From the NCBI RefSeq assembly GCF_039533965.1, contig NZ_BAAAUN010000001.1:3322950-3386949 (forward strand): a stretch of 64,000 nucleotides of DNA, written 5' to 3'. Source of the DNA: Microbacterium luteolum (GTDB taxonomy: Bacteria > Actinomycetota > Actinomycetes > Actinomycetales > Microbacteriaceae). Position 1 is the stretch's first letter; the number at the start of each line of letters is the position of its first letter. The notes beneath the pieces were generated by a model. It made no database searches and was not told the DNA's origin. It worked only from the letters and a program-made list of their open reading frames with translations. The translations under genes and the position numbers were made by a program. Shown piece by piece: positions 49,159 to 57,896 of the stretch.

Positions 49159-49746
49159 TCAGCTCAGGGCATCGGCCCCGAGCAGCGCGCGAATGTGCCA
49201 CTCGACCTGCGCACGGATGTCGAACGGCGGGCCCTGCATCCATTGGAGCTGCAGGCCCTCCCAGGCGGCCAGGAGGAGATGGGCCGCGGAGTCGGGGTCG
49301 ATCGAGGCGTCGACCCGCCCGTCCTGCTGCAGGCGGCGGATGTCGGTCGCCACGACCTCCGTCGAACGTGCCCAGCGCGCCTGGAAGAAGTCGTTCGCGG
49401 GGTGGGCGGGGTCGGCGGCAGCGCCGGCGAGCTCGTTGTAGAGGCGTGCATAGTTCGTGCGCTGCACGCCGGCCTCCGCGCGAGATCCCATGTCGGCGAT
49501 CGCCCCCGCTTCCGCGCCGCGCGCGCGGATGTTCTCGTCGTCGTGCTGTGCGAGCGCGGCGATGAACAGGGCCTCCTTGGTCGGGAAGTGGTAGAACACT
49601 GTCGCCTCGCTCGTCTCGGCGAGTTCGGCGATGTCCGACACCGACACGTTGCGGTGGCCGTGCCGGCGGACGAGGTCGAGTGCGGCCTTGCTGAGTGCCT
49701 GGCGTCGCTGATCCGACTTCGCGTACGGACCTCTCTTCTGGGCCAT
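49159..49746 (-). CDS. TetR-family regulator (second)
   Basis: A 195-residue TetR regulator: helix-turn-helix HRNVSVSDIAELAETSEATVFYHFPTKEALF and a helical ligand domain. It is divergent from the six-hairpin glycosidase gene. The 8-4-8 palindrome at 49816-49835, and its relative before the GH1 gene, are its likely binding sites. Confidence 0.92.
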   Translation of the reverse strand: MAQKRGPYAKSDQRRQALSKAALDLVRRHGHRNVSVSDIAELAETSEATVFYHFPTKEALFIAALAQHDDENIRARGAEAGAIADMGSRAEAGVQRTNYARLYNELAGAAADPAHPANDFFQARWARSTEVVATDIRRLQQDGRVDASIDPDSAAHLLLAAWEGLQLQWMQGPPFDIRAQVEWHIRALLGADALS

Positions 49747-49812
49747 CCGGGTCCTTCCGATTGCTCTTGAGTGTGGCGCTCAGGCAATGTTATGCTCATC
49801 CGGCCAAAGTAA

Positions 49813-49835
49813 TAGTCGACTCAGAATTGAGTCGA
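49813..49835. promoter_or_regulatory. TetR operator candidate with 8-4-8 palindrome
   Basis: TCGACTCA-GAAT-TGAGTCGA (49816-49835) is perfect. The box TAGTCGACTCAGAATTG (49813-49829) recurs at 47888-47904 with one change. It is 14 bases before the glycosidase start. Confidence 0.65.
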
Positions 49836-49848
49836 GGGAAAGGTGAAG

Positions 49849-52017
49849 ATGCCTGCGTCGACTGTCGATCGCCGTCGCCTCGTGCGACGGCACAACCCTG
49901 TGCTCACGGCAGCGCATCCCACCGGGGTGCTCACCGTCGGCAACGGCGACGTCGCGCTGACGGTCGACATCACGGGCCTGCAGACCTTCCCCGCGTTCCA
50001 CGAGCTCGAGCCCGATCCGCATCGCGTCGCAGGCACCGGCATCGACGGCCTGCCCGAGCAGCGCGTGCGTGTCTTCGACGTCGACGACTTCCAGATTCCG
50101 CTGCGCACGCAGTCGTCCTGGGCTTGGTACCGCACCAGGACGACGCGCGAGTTCGACCGCGATGAGACCGTCACCCGGTACGACACGGCGCGAGGCCCGG
50201 TCCCCTACTACGACAGGATGGGCCTGCAGCGCGCGGGGGACGAGATCGCCGAGGAGTTCGCCGCCGGCGCCTGGTTCCACTACAACCCGCGTCGCGCACA
50301 CCTCGGGCGCTTGGTGCTCACGCCCCCGGCCGGTGCGCCGCAGCTCATCGACATCGCGGCGATGACGGACCCGAGGGCGGAACTCGACCTCTGGTCGGGC
50401 CGGGTGCGTGCGGAGTACTCGATCGGCGGGGAGGCCGTCACCGTGACGACGGTCGCGCACCCCGAGCAGGACGCCTTCGCCGTGAAGCTCGAATCGCCTC
50501 TGCTCCTGAGCGGGTGGGGAATCGCGTGGACCTTCGACACCCAGCCCGACGACCTCGCCCCGTTCGAGCTGCCGCTGGCGGAGTCGACGACGTGGACCCG
50601 TCTCGATCCGGCTCGATGGACGGCTCGCCGACGCGTGGAGACCATGTCGTACGGCGTCGAGATCTCCACGAGCGGTGAGCTGGGTCGTCAGGGAGAGCAT
50701 TCCGTCGTCGCCACGGCGGCGGCGGAGTCGCTGGAAGTCGTCGTCAGCCTGCATGCCGAAGACCGGGGTGCGGAGCATCTCCCGCCGTCGTATGGACAGG
50801 TCGTGCGGGCGGCGGAGGCGTGGTGGGAGGATCACTGGTCGAACGGAATCGCCGTGTCGTTCGCGGGCAGCGATGACGAGCGCGCGGGCGAGCTCGAGCG
50901 CCGCGTCGTGCTGTCGCAGTATCTGACGGCCGTCAACAGCGCAGGATCGACCCCGCCCGCGGAGACCGGCCTGACGTACAACACCTGGACGGGCAAGTTC
51001 CACCTCGAGATGCACTGGTGGCATGCCGCGCACTTCGCGCTGTGGGGTCGGGGTCATCTGATCGAACGAAGTCTCGATTGGTATCACGGTGCGCTCGACG
51101 CGGCGCGAGCCACGGCATCCTGGCAGGGGTACCGTGGCGTGCGCTGGCCGAAGCAGACCGATCCCTCCGCCGCCGAGTCGCCGAGCAACATCGGCGTTTT
51201 CCTGGTGTGGCAGCAGCCGCACATCATCCACCTGCTGGAGCTTCTCCGGCAGGAGGGCAGGGGCATGGAGTTCCTGCGCGCGCACTATCCGCTGGTGCAG
51301 GAGACCGCCGAGTTCATGGTGGACTTCGTAGAGGAGCAGGATGGCGCCTTCGTCCTGCCGCCGCCGATCATCCCCGCCCAGGAGAGCTATCTCGCGGACC
51401 GCAGGACGAACGCGAATCCGACGTTCGAGCTCGCCTACTGGTCGTGGGCGCTCGATGTCGCCAACGAATGGCGGTCGCTGCTCGGACTCGAGGTACGCGA
51501 AGAGTGGGAGCGGGTCGCCCGCAACATGGCGAAGCCCGCCGTCCTCGATGACGGGACCTATGCGGCGCTGAGCACCCCGCCGCACCTGATCCGCAAGGAC
51601 CACCCGTCGATGCTCATGGCGCTCGGCTGGCTTCCCCCCAACGACACCGTCGACGCGGATGCCATGCGGGCGACGCTCGACGCGGTGTGGGCTCGGTGGG
51701 ATCTGCAGTCGAGTTGGGGGTGGGACTACCCGGTGATGGCCATGACCGCGGCTCGGCTCGGGGACCTCTCACTCGCCTTCGATGCACTGTTGCTGCCGTC
51801 GCCGAAGAACGAGTTCCTCCCGAACGGCCACAACCCGCAGATCCCGGGCTTCCTGTCGCTGTATCTCCCGGCCAACGGGGGACTTCTCGCCGCGATCGCG
51901 CACATCGTGACGGCGATCGAGGACGGCGCTGCGCTGCCGGACGGATGGCGAGTGACCTACGACGGTGCATCCGCGCCGTCCGTGTCGGAGCATCGCGCGG
52001 CTTCCGCCGCCGTCTGA
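49849..52017 (+). CDS. Putative six-hairpin glycoside hydrolase (GH65/GH95-like fold), family uncertain
   Basis: A 722-residue cytoplasmic protein with no signal peptide. The N-terminal part (~1-320) is beta-rich with a start pattern HNPVLTAAHPTGVLTVGNGDVALTVDITGLQ. A C-terminal (alpha/alpha)6-type barrel follows, with TYNTWTGKFHLEMHWWHAAHFALWGR, VRWPKQTDP, NPTFELAYWSWALDVANEW and WDLQSSWGWDYPVMAMTAARLGD. The acidic residues in the first and fourth motifs suit a hydrolase. I cannot place it in a numbered family with confidence. The start is ATG 49849; a GTG two codons earlier is possible. Context suggests cleavage of a rhamnose/uronate-bearing glycan. Confidence 0.7.
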   Translation: MPASTVDRRRLVRRHNPVLTAAHPTGVLTVGNGDVALTVDITGLQTFPAFHELEPDPHRVAGTGIDGLPEQRVRVFDVDDFQIPLRTQSSWAWYRTRTTREFDRDETVTRYDTARGPVPYYDRMGLQRAGDEIAEEFAAGAWFHYNPRRAHLGRLVLTPPAGAPQLIDIAAMTDPRAELDLWSGRVRAEYSIGGEAVTVTTVAHPEQDAFAVKLESPLLLSGWGIAWTFDTQPDDLAPFELPLAESTTWTRLDPARWTARRRVETMSYGVEISTSGELGRQGEHSVVATAAAESLEVVVSLHAEDRGAEHLPPSYGQVVRAAEAWWEDHWSNGIAVSFAGSDDERAGELERRVVLSQYLTAVNSAGSTPPAETGLTYNTWTGKFHLEMHWWHAAHFALWGRGHLIERSLDWYHGALDAARATASWQGYRGVRWPKQTDPSAAESPSNIGVFLVWQQPHIIHLLELLRQEGRGMEFLRAHYPLVQETAEFMVDFVEEQDGAFVLPPPIIPAQESYLADRRTNANPTFELAYWSWALDVANEWRSLLGLEVREEWERVARNMAKPAVLDDGTYAALSTPPHLIRKDHPSMLMALGWLPPNDTVDADAMRATLDAVWARWDLQSSWGWDYPVMAMTAARLGDLSLAFDALLLPSPKNEFLPNGHNPQIPGFLSLYLPANGGLLAAIAHIVTAIEDGAALPDGWRVTYDGASAPSVSEHRAASAAV

Positions 52018-52058
52018 CCCACTGGAACGAGGAGAGAGGATTCTGAACCCGTCAAAGG

Positions 52059-52071
52059 CAACCGGTTGACA
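52059..52071. promoter_or_regulatory. LacI-type operator fused to a -35 box
   Basis: CAACCGGTTG (52059-52068) is a perfect 10-bp palindrome; its right half is part of TTGACA (52066-52071), a consensus -35 box. It precedes the sugar importer genes. Confidence 0.65.
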
Positions 52072-52116
52072 CGCGCGAAGCGCGACCCCCTGTACCGACA
52101 CAGCAGCAACCGATAT

Positions 52117-52135
52117 CGAACCGCGAGGCGGTTCG
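52117..52135 (+). other. Hairpin in the leader of the sugar importer
   Basis: CGAACCGC-GAG-GCGGTTCG, a perfect 8-bp stem, ends 18 bases before the start codon of the binding protein, so it may affect translation or mRNA stability. Confidence 0.5.
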
Positions 52136-52153
52136 TCGTTCGAAGGATTTTCA

Positions 52154-53476
52154 ATGATGAGGACCATGCGTTTCCCCCACCCTGCCCGCGGCACCCGACG
52201 TCTGGCGGCTGTCGCCGGCGGGCTCGTCGTCGCGACGGCGGTCACCCTCTCGGGCTGCTCTGCGCCCGAGCCGAAGGAACCCGCTGCGGAGACAGGCGAC
52301 GTCGAGCTGACGTTCATGAATCAGTCGCGCGGCCAGGAGGCGGCGCTCACGCAGCTCGCCGAGCAGTATGGCGAAGAGACCGGAGTCACGGTCACGATCG
52401 ACTCGCCCGGACCTGCCGACTATCTGCCGAAGCTGCAGGCGCGAGCGCAGTCGAACTCGATGCCCGACATCTACTCCTCGTTCCAGGCCACCGACATGGC
52501 GCCGTTCTACAAGGCCGGTTGGGCGATGGATCTCACGTCCGAGCTCGAGGGCGACTGGAGCGATGACTTCAGCCCCGCGATCATCGAGATGTCGACCTTC
52601 GAAGACGGCAACAACCTCGACGTCCCGGCGGGGATCTATACCGTTCACTGGGAGACCCAGACGTACGGCTTCCTCGTGAACCCGACGCTCACCGGGATGA
52701 CCCTGGACGACGCTCCGGCGACGACCGAGGACTTCATCGACGCTCTTGCCTCCGCGGACGAGGCCACCGGCGGCTTCTCGGTCGCGGCATCGCTGACGCC
52801 GCAGTTCCTGCAGGCCATCGTCTCCAACTGGCTGACCGACGACGAGATCGCGGCGACGTTCAACGGCGAGGAGAGCTGGGAGCAGGATGCCTGGCACGAT
52901 GCCTTCCAGGTCCTGGTCGACATGAAGGACGCGGGTGTGATCGCCAACGGCGCGCTGGTCGGCGGACAGGATGACAACCCCAACGTCGAGACGTCGTTCT
53001 TCACGCAGGCGATGGGCTCGATCTTCGACGCGTCGCCCGGCGTCTCCGTGGGGCTCCGCACGAACCCCGAGTTCGAGGACTACTTCTCGGTGGGCATCCC
53101 GGCCGTCGACGGCGGTACGGAAGACCCGCGTTCCCCGGGCGTCCCCGGAAAGGGTGCCGTCATCAACCCCAAGGGCGAGCACCCCGAGGAGGCCCTGGCC
53201 TTCGTGAAGTGGCTGACGGAGCCCGAGCAGCAGGCGGTGTTCGCCGAGGTCGGCCGCATCCTGCCGACGAACCCCGAGCTTCTCGCGAGCGGCGACGTGC
53301 CGACCCAGCTCGCCGGGTTCGCATCGGGTGTTGAGACCGTCCAGGTCATGTCCGCGACGTTCGCGACCGACGTCCGCACCGCCATCGTGGCCGAGGCGCA
53401 GCGGGTCGTTCTCGGCGAGGCGACCATCGACGAGGCGCTGGCGAACATCCAGGCCGCTCAAGACCGAGTGTCATGA
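52154..53476 (+). CDS. Sugar ABC importer solute-binding lipoprotein
   Basis: A 440-residue lipoprotein with lipobox LSGC near residue 33. The fold is the extracellular carbohydrate-binding type 1 (ELTFMNQSRGQEAALTQLAEQYGEETGVTV; YLPKLQARAQSNSMPDIY; GKGAVINPKGEHPEEALAFVKWL). GAAGGA precedes ATG 52154. It delivers a sugar or oligosaccharide to the two permeases encoded just downstream, which overlap it. No ATPase gene follows, so a shared MsiK-type ATPase elsewhere must serve it, as is usual in actinomycetes. Confidence 0.93.
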   Translation: MMRTMRFPHPARGTRRLAAVAGGLVVATAVTLSGCSAPEPKEPAAETGDVELTFMNQSRGQEAALTQLAEQYGEETGVTVTIDSPGPADYLPKLQARAQSNSMPDIYSSFQATDMAPFYKAGWAMDLTSELEGDWSDDFSPAIIEMSTFEDGNNLDVPAGIYTVHWETQTYGFLVNPTLTGMTLDDAPATTEDFIDALASADEATGGFSVAASLTPQFLQAIVSNWLTDDEIAATFNGEESWEQDAWHDAFQVLVDMKDAGVIANGALVGGQDDNPNVETSFFTQAMGSIFDASPGVSVGLRTNPEFEDYFSVGIPAVDGGTEDPRSPGVPGKGAVINPKGEHPEEALAFVKWLTEPEQQAVFAEVGRILPTNPELLASGDVPTQLAGFASGVETVQVMSATFATDVRTAIVAEAQRVVLGEATIDEALANIQAAQDRVS

Positions 53477-54408
53477 CGACGTCGTCCCTCGAGCTCTCTG
53501 CGCGGCGCCCCGTTCGGGCGCCGCGCAGGAAGCGCTCGCTCCGCGCCAACCTGTTGGGCTGGCTCTTCCTCGTCCCTGCCATCGCGCTCATCGGGATCTT
53601 CACGATCGTGCCGTTCGGACAGGCCATCCTGCTCAGCTTCCAGTCGTGGGACGGCGTGAGCCCCGACACCCCGTGGGTGGGGCTCGCGAACTACGAGTTC
53701 ATCGCGAGCGATCCGATCTTCTGGGCCTCGATGAGGAACGTGCTCTTCTTCGGGGTGGTCGGCTTCTTCGTGGGGAACGGCGTCGCGCTCGGCATGGCCC
53801 TCGCCGTGAACCGCGTCACCCGCGGCAAGACGTTCTTCCGCACGGTGTTCTATCTGCCGGGCGTGCTCTCGGTCGTCGTCGTCGGGCTGCTGTTCTCGTT
53901 CATCCTCGCCCCGGGGTCGGGTGTGCTCAATCGCGTGCTCGAGCTGGTCGGTCTGGGAGCCCTGCAGCAGAACTGGCTCGGCGATCCCTCCGTCGCGCTT
54001 CCCGCTGTGGCCGCCGTGTTCGTCTGGTTCCACTGGGGCTTCGGCTTCCTCCTGTTCCTCGCCGGTCTGCAGGATGTCCCGAAGGAGCTCTACGAGGCCG
54101 CCGAGCTCGACGGTGCGCGTCCGTGGACCCAGTTCCGCTACATCACGTGGCCGCACCTCGCGCCCGTGACGTCCATCGTGAGCCTGCTCACTCTGCTGGC
54201 GGCGCTGCAGATCTTCGGCACGGTCCAGGTGCTCACGAACGGCGGACCGGGGTACCACACGATGGTGCCGACGCTCGCGATCTTCAACGAGGCGTTCGTC
54301 AACTGGCGCTACGGCACCGCCGCAGCGATGTCCGTCGTCTTCGGCGGTGCGCTCGTGCTGCTCTCCGTGCTGCAACTCGCCATCACCGGGCGGAGGTCCC
54401 GCGCATGA
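53473..54408 (+). CDS. Sugar ABC importer permease 1 (MalF type)
   Basis: A 311-residue permease with six transmembrane helices and an EAA loop YEAAELDGARPWTQFRYITWPHL. It belongs to the carbohydrate uptake-1 family. The start overlaps the binding-protein stop (ATGA) and the end overlaps permease 2. It forms a heterodimer with the next protein. Confidence 0.95.
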   Translation: MTTSSLELSARRPVRAPRRKRSLRANLLGWLFLVPAIALIGIFTIVPFGQAILLSFQSWDGVSPDTPWVGLANYEFIASDPIFWASMRNVLFFGVVGFFVGNGVALGMALAVNRVTRGKTFFRTVFYLPGVLSVVVVGLLFSFILAPGSGVLNRVLELVGLGALQQNWLGDPSVALPAVAAVFVWFHWGFGFLLFLAGLQDVPKELYEAAELDGARPWTQFRYITWPHLAPVTSIVSLLTLLAALQIFGTVQVLTNGGPGYHTMVPTLAIFNEAFVNWRYGTAAAMSVVFGGALVLLSVLQLAITGRRSRA

Positions 54409-55298
54409 CGCTCATCACTCAGCCGCTCGTCGACGAGGCGCCTGTCGCCACCGAGCCCCTCCGGCCCCGGACGCGTCGTCGTTTCCGTGCCGACAAGGTC
54501 GGGCTCTACGGGCTCCTCGTCATCGCGGCGCTCACGGCACTGCTGCCGCTCCTCTGGATGCTCTCCGGCTCGCTGCAGAGCCTGACCGAGCTGCTGTCGA
54601 ACGACACCTTCCTGCCCTCCGAGCCGCAGTGGCAGAACTACGTCACAGCCTGGGTCCAGGGCGACCTCGGCACCTATCTCCGCAACAGCGTCGTATACAC
54701 GGGATGCGCCGTCGCCGGCATCCTGATCGTCTCGAGCCTGGCGGGCTACGCGCTCGCCCGTCTCGATTTCGCGGGCAAGGGGGTGTTCACCTTCATCATC
54801 CTCGCCGTGATGATCATCCCGGCCCCGGCCATGTTCCTCGCACAGTACAAGCTTCTGATCTCGCTCGGACTGACCAACAATCCGGTGGGCTACATCCTGA
54901 TCCTGATCACGTCGGGCATCCCGATGTCGACGCTCATCATGCGCAGCTTCTTCGTCAGTCAGCCGCGCGACCTGGAGGAGGCTGCGGCACTCGACGGTGC
55001 GGGCCCGCTGCGGATCTTCTGGAGCGTCATCCTCCCGCTCGCACGGCCGGGGCTCGCAGCGGTCGCGGTGATCCAGGGACTCGGCGCCTGGAACGAGTAC
55101 CTGATGGCCCTCGTGCTGTTCGACGACAACGCTCTGATGCCGATCCAGCGAGGGCTCACGGCGTTCACGTCGGCGGAGACCCCGCAGCAGCAGATCCTGC
55201 TGGCGGCGACCACGATCTCCATCGTGCCCGTGGTGATCTTCTACCTGATGGCGCAGCGGCACATCGTGAAGGGGATCGGCGCCGGCGCGATCAAGTAG
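54405..55298 (+). CDS. Sugar ABC importer permease 2 (MalG type)
   Basis: A 297-residue permease with six transmembrane helices, and EAA loop EEAAALDGAGPLRIFWSVILPLARPG. ATG 54405 overlaps the previous stop. The C-terminus ends in the typical short basic tail. It works with permease 1 and the lipoprotein. Convergent with the LacI gene, with a hairpin between. Confidence 0.95.
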   Translation: MTLITQPLVDEAPVATEPLRPRTRRRFRADKVGLYGLLVIAALTALLPLLWMLSGSLQSLTELLSNDTFLPSEPQWQNYVTAWVQGDLGTYLRNSVVYTGCAVAGILIVSSLAGYALARLDFAGKGVFTFIILAVMIIPAPAMFLAQYKLLISLGLTNNPVGYILILITSGIPMSTLIMRSFFVSQPRDLEEAAALDGAGPLRIFWSVILPLARPGLAAVAVIQGLGAWNEYLMALVLFDDNALMPIQRGLTAFTSAETPQQQILLAATTISIVPVVIFYLMAQRHIVKGIGAGAIK

Positions 55299-55302
55299 GC
55301 GG

Positions 55303-55328
55303 GGTGGGAGCGCGACCCGCTCCTCACC
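55303..55328. terminator. Bidirectional hairpin terminator
   Basis: GGTGGGAGCG pairs with CGCTCCTCACC (one bulged base) around a 5-base loop, between the permease stop and the LacI stop, which it overlaps by a few bases. Confidence 0.55.
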
Positions 55329-56358
55329 TCGTCGGTGCTGCCGTCGACTCCCGGACGATCAGTTCGAGGGGCAGGACGACCTTCGACGGCGCACGGTTGT
55401 GCTCGGGATCGATGAGCGTCTCCATCGCCCGCGTGCCGATCTCGCGGAGCGGTGAACGCAGCGTCGTGAGCGCGGGCACGGCGAGCTCGGCGCTGAAGAT
55501 GTCGTCGAAGCCGATCACGCTGAAGGCCTCGGGGAGCGAGAGGCCCGCGCTGCGGGCGGCGCGGAGGAGGCCGTGTGCGACGAGGTCGTTGTAGGCCAGG
55601 ACGGCGGTGACGCCGCTCGCTCGCACCCGCCGCAGTGCGTCGGCGCCGCCCTCGACGGTGGGGGCGTCGACGGCGATCTCGACCACCGCGATGCCGCGGG
55701 CGTCGGCGAGATCCAGGGTGAGGTCCCAGCGGGACCTGTTGATCTGGGCGCCGCCGAGACCGAGGTACGCGACCGATCGATGCCCGAGATCATCGAGATG
55801 GTCGAGGGCGGCGACGAGGCCCATCGGAAGATCCGGAGCGACACTCGGCAGCGAGGGAGTGGAGTGGTTGGCGCCGACGATCGGCTTGACCGTGGCCAGG
55901 GCGGCGAGTTCGGCATCGTCCAGCCGGGAGGCCACCACGAGGAGGCCGTCCACGGAGGGTTGCAGAGTCTCGATGGTCTCCCGCTCGATCTCTGCCGACC
56001 CCTCGGTCTCCGAGATGATCAGGGTGAAGCCGTTGGCGCGCGCGACCTGCTCGGCACCGCGGATCAGTTCGAAGTGCACGGGATTGGTGATGTCCGGAAG
56101 GACGATCGCGTACGTGCCGGAGAACCCCGTGGGCAGCGCTCTGGCCATGGGGTTCGCCCGATAGCCGAGCTCCGCGGCGGCGGCACGGATCTTCTCCTCG
56201 GTGGCGGCGTTGGTGCGACCGGGCTTGTTGAGCGCTCGCGACACGGTGGACGGATTGAGGCCGACCCTCTGGGCGATGTCGTAGATCGTCGGGCGTCGAC
56301 CGGCGCGCGCCTCGGGCGCTCCCGCTGAGTCCGTGGTCTCGGGTTCGTCTTTCGACAT
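55324..56358 (-). CDS. LacI-family regulator of the rhamnoside/uronate island
   Basis: A 344-residue LacI regulator: helix-turn-helix PTIYDIAQRVGLNPSTVSRALNKPGRTNAATEEKIRAAAAELGYRAN, then a periplasmic-binding-type sugar domain (VDGLLVVASR, GIAVVEIAVD, FSVIGFDDIFSAE). I chose ATG 56358 (MSKDE), with GAGGAAG upstream, over an ATG 11 codons earlier. It is divergent from uxaC, with a CAACCGGTTG operator in the gap. The same box lies before the MFS, sugar ABC and peptide-type ABC operons, so it likely represses the whole island until a sugar (or uronate) is present. Confidence 0.94.
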   Translation of the reverse strand: MSKDEPETTDSAGAPEARAGRRPTIYDIAQRVGLNPSTVSRALNKPGRTNAATEEKIRAAAAELGYRANPMARALPTGFSGTYAIVLPDITNPVHFELIRGAEQVARANGFTLIISETEGSAEIERETIETLQPSVDGLLVVASRLDDAELAALATVKPIVGANHSTPSLPSVAPDLPMGLVAALDHLDDLGHRSVAYLGLGGAQINRSRWDLTLDLADARGIAVVEIAVDAPTVEGGADALRRVRASGVTAVLAYNDLVAHGLLRAARSAGLSLPEAFSVIGFDDIFSAELAVPALTTLRSPLREIGTRAMETLIDPEHNRAPSKVVLPLELIVRESTAAPTR

Positions 56359-56456
56359 CGACGTGTCTTCCTCTGTCGCGGCTGCTGGCATCCGGTTCCA
56401 CCGATCGTACGACAGCGGCTCGCCTCAGGCAGGTTGGGCGTGCCGAACCCGAATGG

Positions 56457-56492
56457 CAACCGGTTGACAATTCGGAACGGAACCGCTCAAAT
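56457..56492 (+). promoter_or_regulatory. LacI operator and leaderless uxaC promoter
   Basis: CAACCGGTTG (56457-56466) is merged with the -35 box TTGACA (56464-56469). After 17 bases comes TCAAAT (56487-56492), and ATG 56499 starts 6 bases later. A repressor on this site would cover the -35. Confidence 0.7.
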
Positions 56493-56498
56493 GGGGGG

Positions 56499-57896
56499 AT
56501 GCCCCAGCCGCTCCGACGCGACCGAGACCGCCTGTTCCCCGCCGATCCCTCCACCCGCTCCCTCGCGCGCACCCTGTACGAGAGGGTCGCCGACGCGCCG
56601 ATCATCTCGCCGCACGGGCATGTTCCGGTGGAGTGGCTCGTCGACGACCGCGCCTTCGCCGATCCCGCGTCTCTGCTCATCACGCACGACCACTACGTCA
56701 CCCGGCTGCTCCATGCATCCGGAGTCGCACTCGACGAGCTCGGTCTGGGGGGAAGCGCAGCGGATCCGCGCGACATCTGGCGTCGATTCGCCGAGCGCTG
56801 GCCGCTCTTCGCCGGCACCGCATCGGGGTACTGGATCGCCGAGTCGCTGGAGAACGTCCTCGATGTGACGGTGCCGCTCTCCGCAGCCACGGCGGCTGAG
56901 ACCTACGACCTCATCGCAGCGCAGCTCGCCACGTCGGCCCTGCGGCCACGGGCGCTGTTCGAGCGGTTCGGCATCGAGGTCCTCGCCACGACCGACGACC
57001 CGCTCGACGACCTCGCCGGGCACGCGGCGCTCGCCGCCGAGGGGAAGGTCGGCCGGGTGCTCCCGACGTTCCGACCCGATCGGTACCTCGATCCGGATGC
57101 CGTGGGGTTCGCGCCCCGCGTCCGGCAGCTTCTGAGCGCGACGGAGAATCAGAGCACGTTCGCCGGATACCTCGCCGCTCTCGAACAGCGGAGGCGATAC
57201 TTCATCGATCACGGAGCCGTCTCGGCCGATCACGGCGTCGAGATCCCCGAAACCCTCGACCTCGATGCCGCGGCGGGCGAAGCGCTCTTCGCCCGGGTGA
57301 TCGCCGGCGATGCGGATGCCGCAGACCGGCAGGCGTTCCGGGCGCACATGCTGCTGCAGATGGCGCGGATGAGCGTGGAGGACGGTCTGGTCATGACCGT
57401 CCACGCCGGCGTCGTGCGCAACCACAGCTCGACGACGTTCCGACGGTTCGGAGCGGACACCGGTCACGACATCCCGCGCCGCACCGACTTCGTCGGCGGA
57501 CTGCGTCCCCTGCTCGAGCGGTTTGGACTCGACCGCGACCTCCACCTGGTGCTCTTCGCGGTCGACGAGACGGTGTACTCGCGGGAGATCGCGCCTCTCG
57601 CCGGGTTCTATCCGAGCGTCTACATCGGCGCACCGTGGTGGTTCCTGGACGCTCCCGACGCCATGGCGCGATTCCGCTCGGCGGTGACCGAGACCGCCGG
57701 GTTCTCGCGCGGCTCCGGTTTCATCGACGACACCCGCGCCTTCCTGTCGATTCCTGCGCGCCACGACACGTCGCGCCGCGCGGATGCCGCCTTCCTCGCC
57801 CGGCTCGTCATCGAGGGCAGAGTGGACGAGGAGACGGCGAGCGCCGTGATCGACGACATCGTCGGTCCTCAGCCGAAGCGGGTGTTCAAGCTGTGA
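56499..57896 (+). CDS. uxaC: Glucuronate isomerase
   Basis: A 465-residue UxaC, which isomerises D-glucuronate to D-fructuronate or D-galacturonate to D-tagaturonate. The metal motif H39-G-H41 in SPHGHVPVEW is present, and length is typical. The uxuB-like gene overlaps it (GTGA). Mannonate or altronate dehydratase, KDG kinase and KDPG aldolase genes are not in this window, so the route ends elsewhere. The promoter is directly under the LacI operator. Confidence 0.95.
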   Translation: MPQPLRRDRDRLFPADPSTRSLARTLYERVADAPIISPHGHVPVEWLVDDRAFADPASLLITHDHYVTRLLHASGVALDELGLGGSAADPRDIWRRFAERWPLFAGTASGYWIAESLENVLDVTVPLSAATAAETYDLIAAQLATSALRPRALFERFGIEVLATTDDPLDDLAGHAALAAEGKVGRVLPTFRPDRYLDPDAVGFAPRVRQLLSATENQSTFAGYLAALEQRRRYFIDHGAVSADHGVEIPETLDLDAAAGEALFARVIAGDADAADRQAFRAHMLLQMARMSVEDGLVMTVHAGVVRNHSSTTFRRFGADTGHDIPRRTDFVGGLRPLLERFGLDRDLHLVLFAVDETVYSREIAPLAGFYPSVYIGAPWWFLDAPDAMARFRSAVTETAGFSRGSGFIDDTRAFLSIPARHDTSRRADAAFLARLVIEGRVDEETASAVIDDIVGPQPKRVFKL

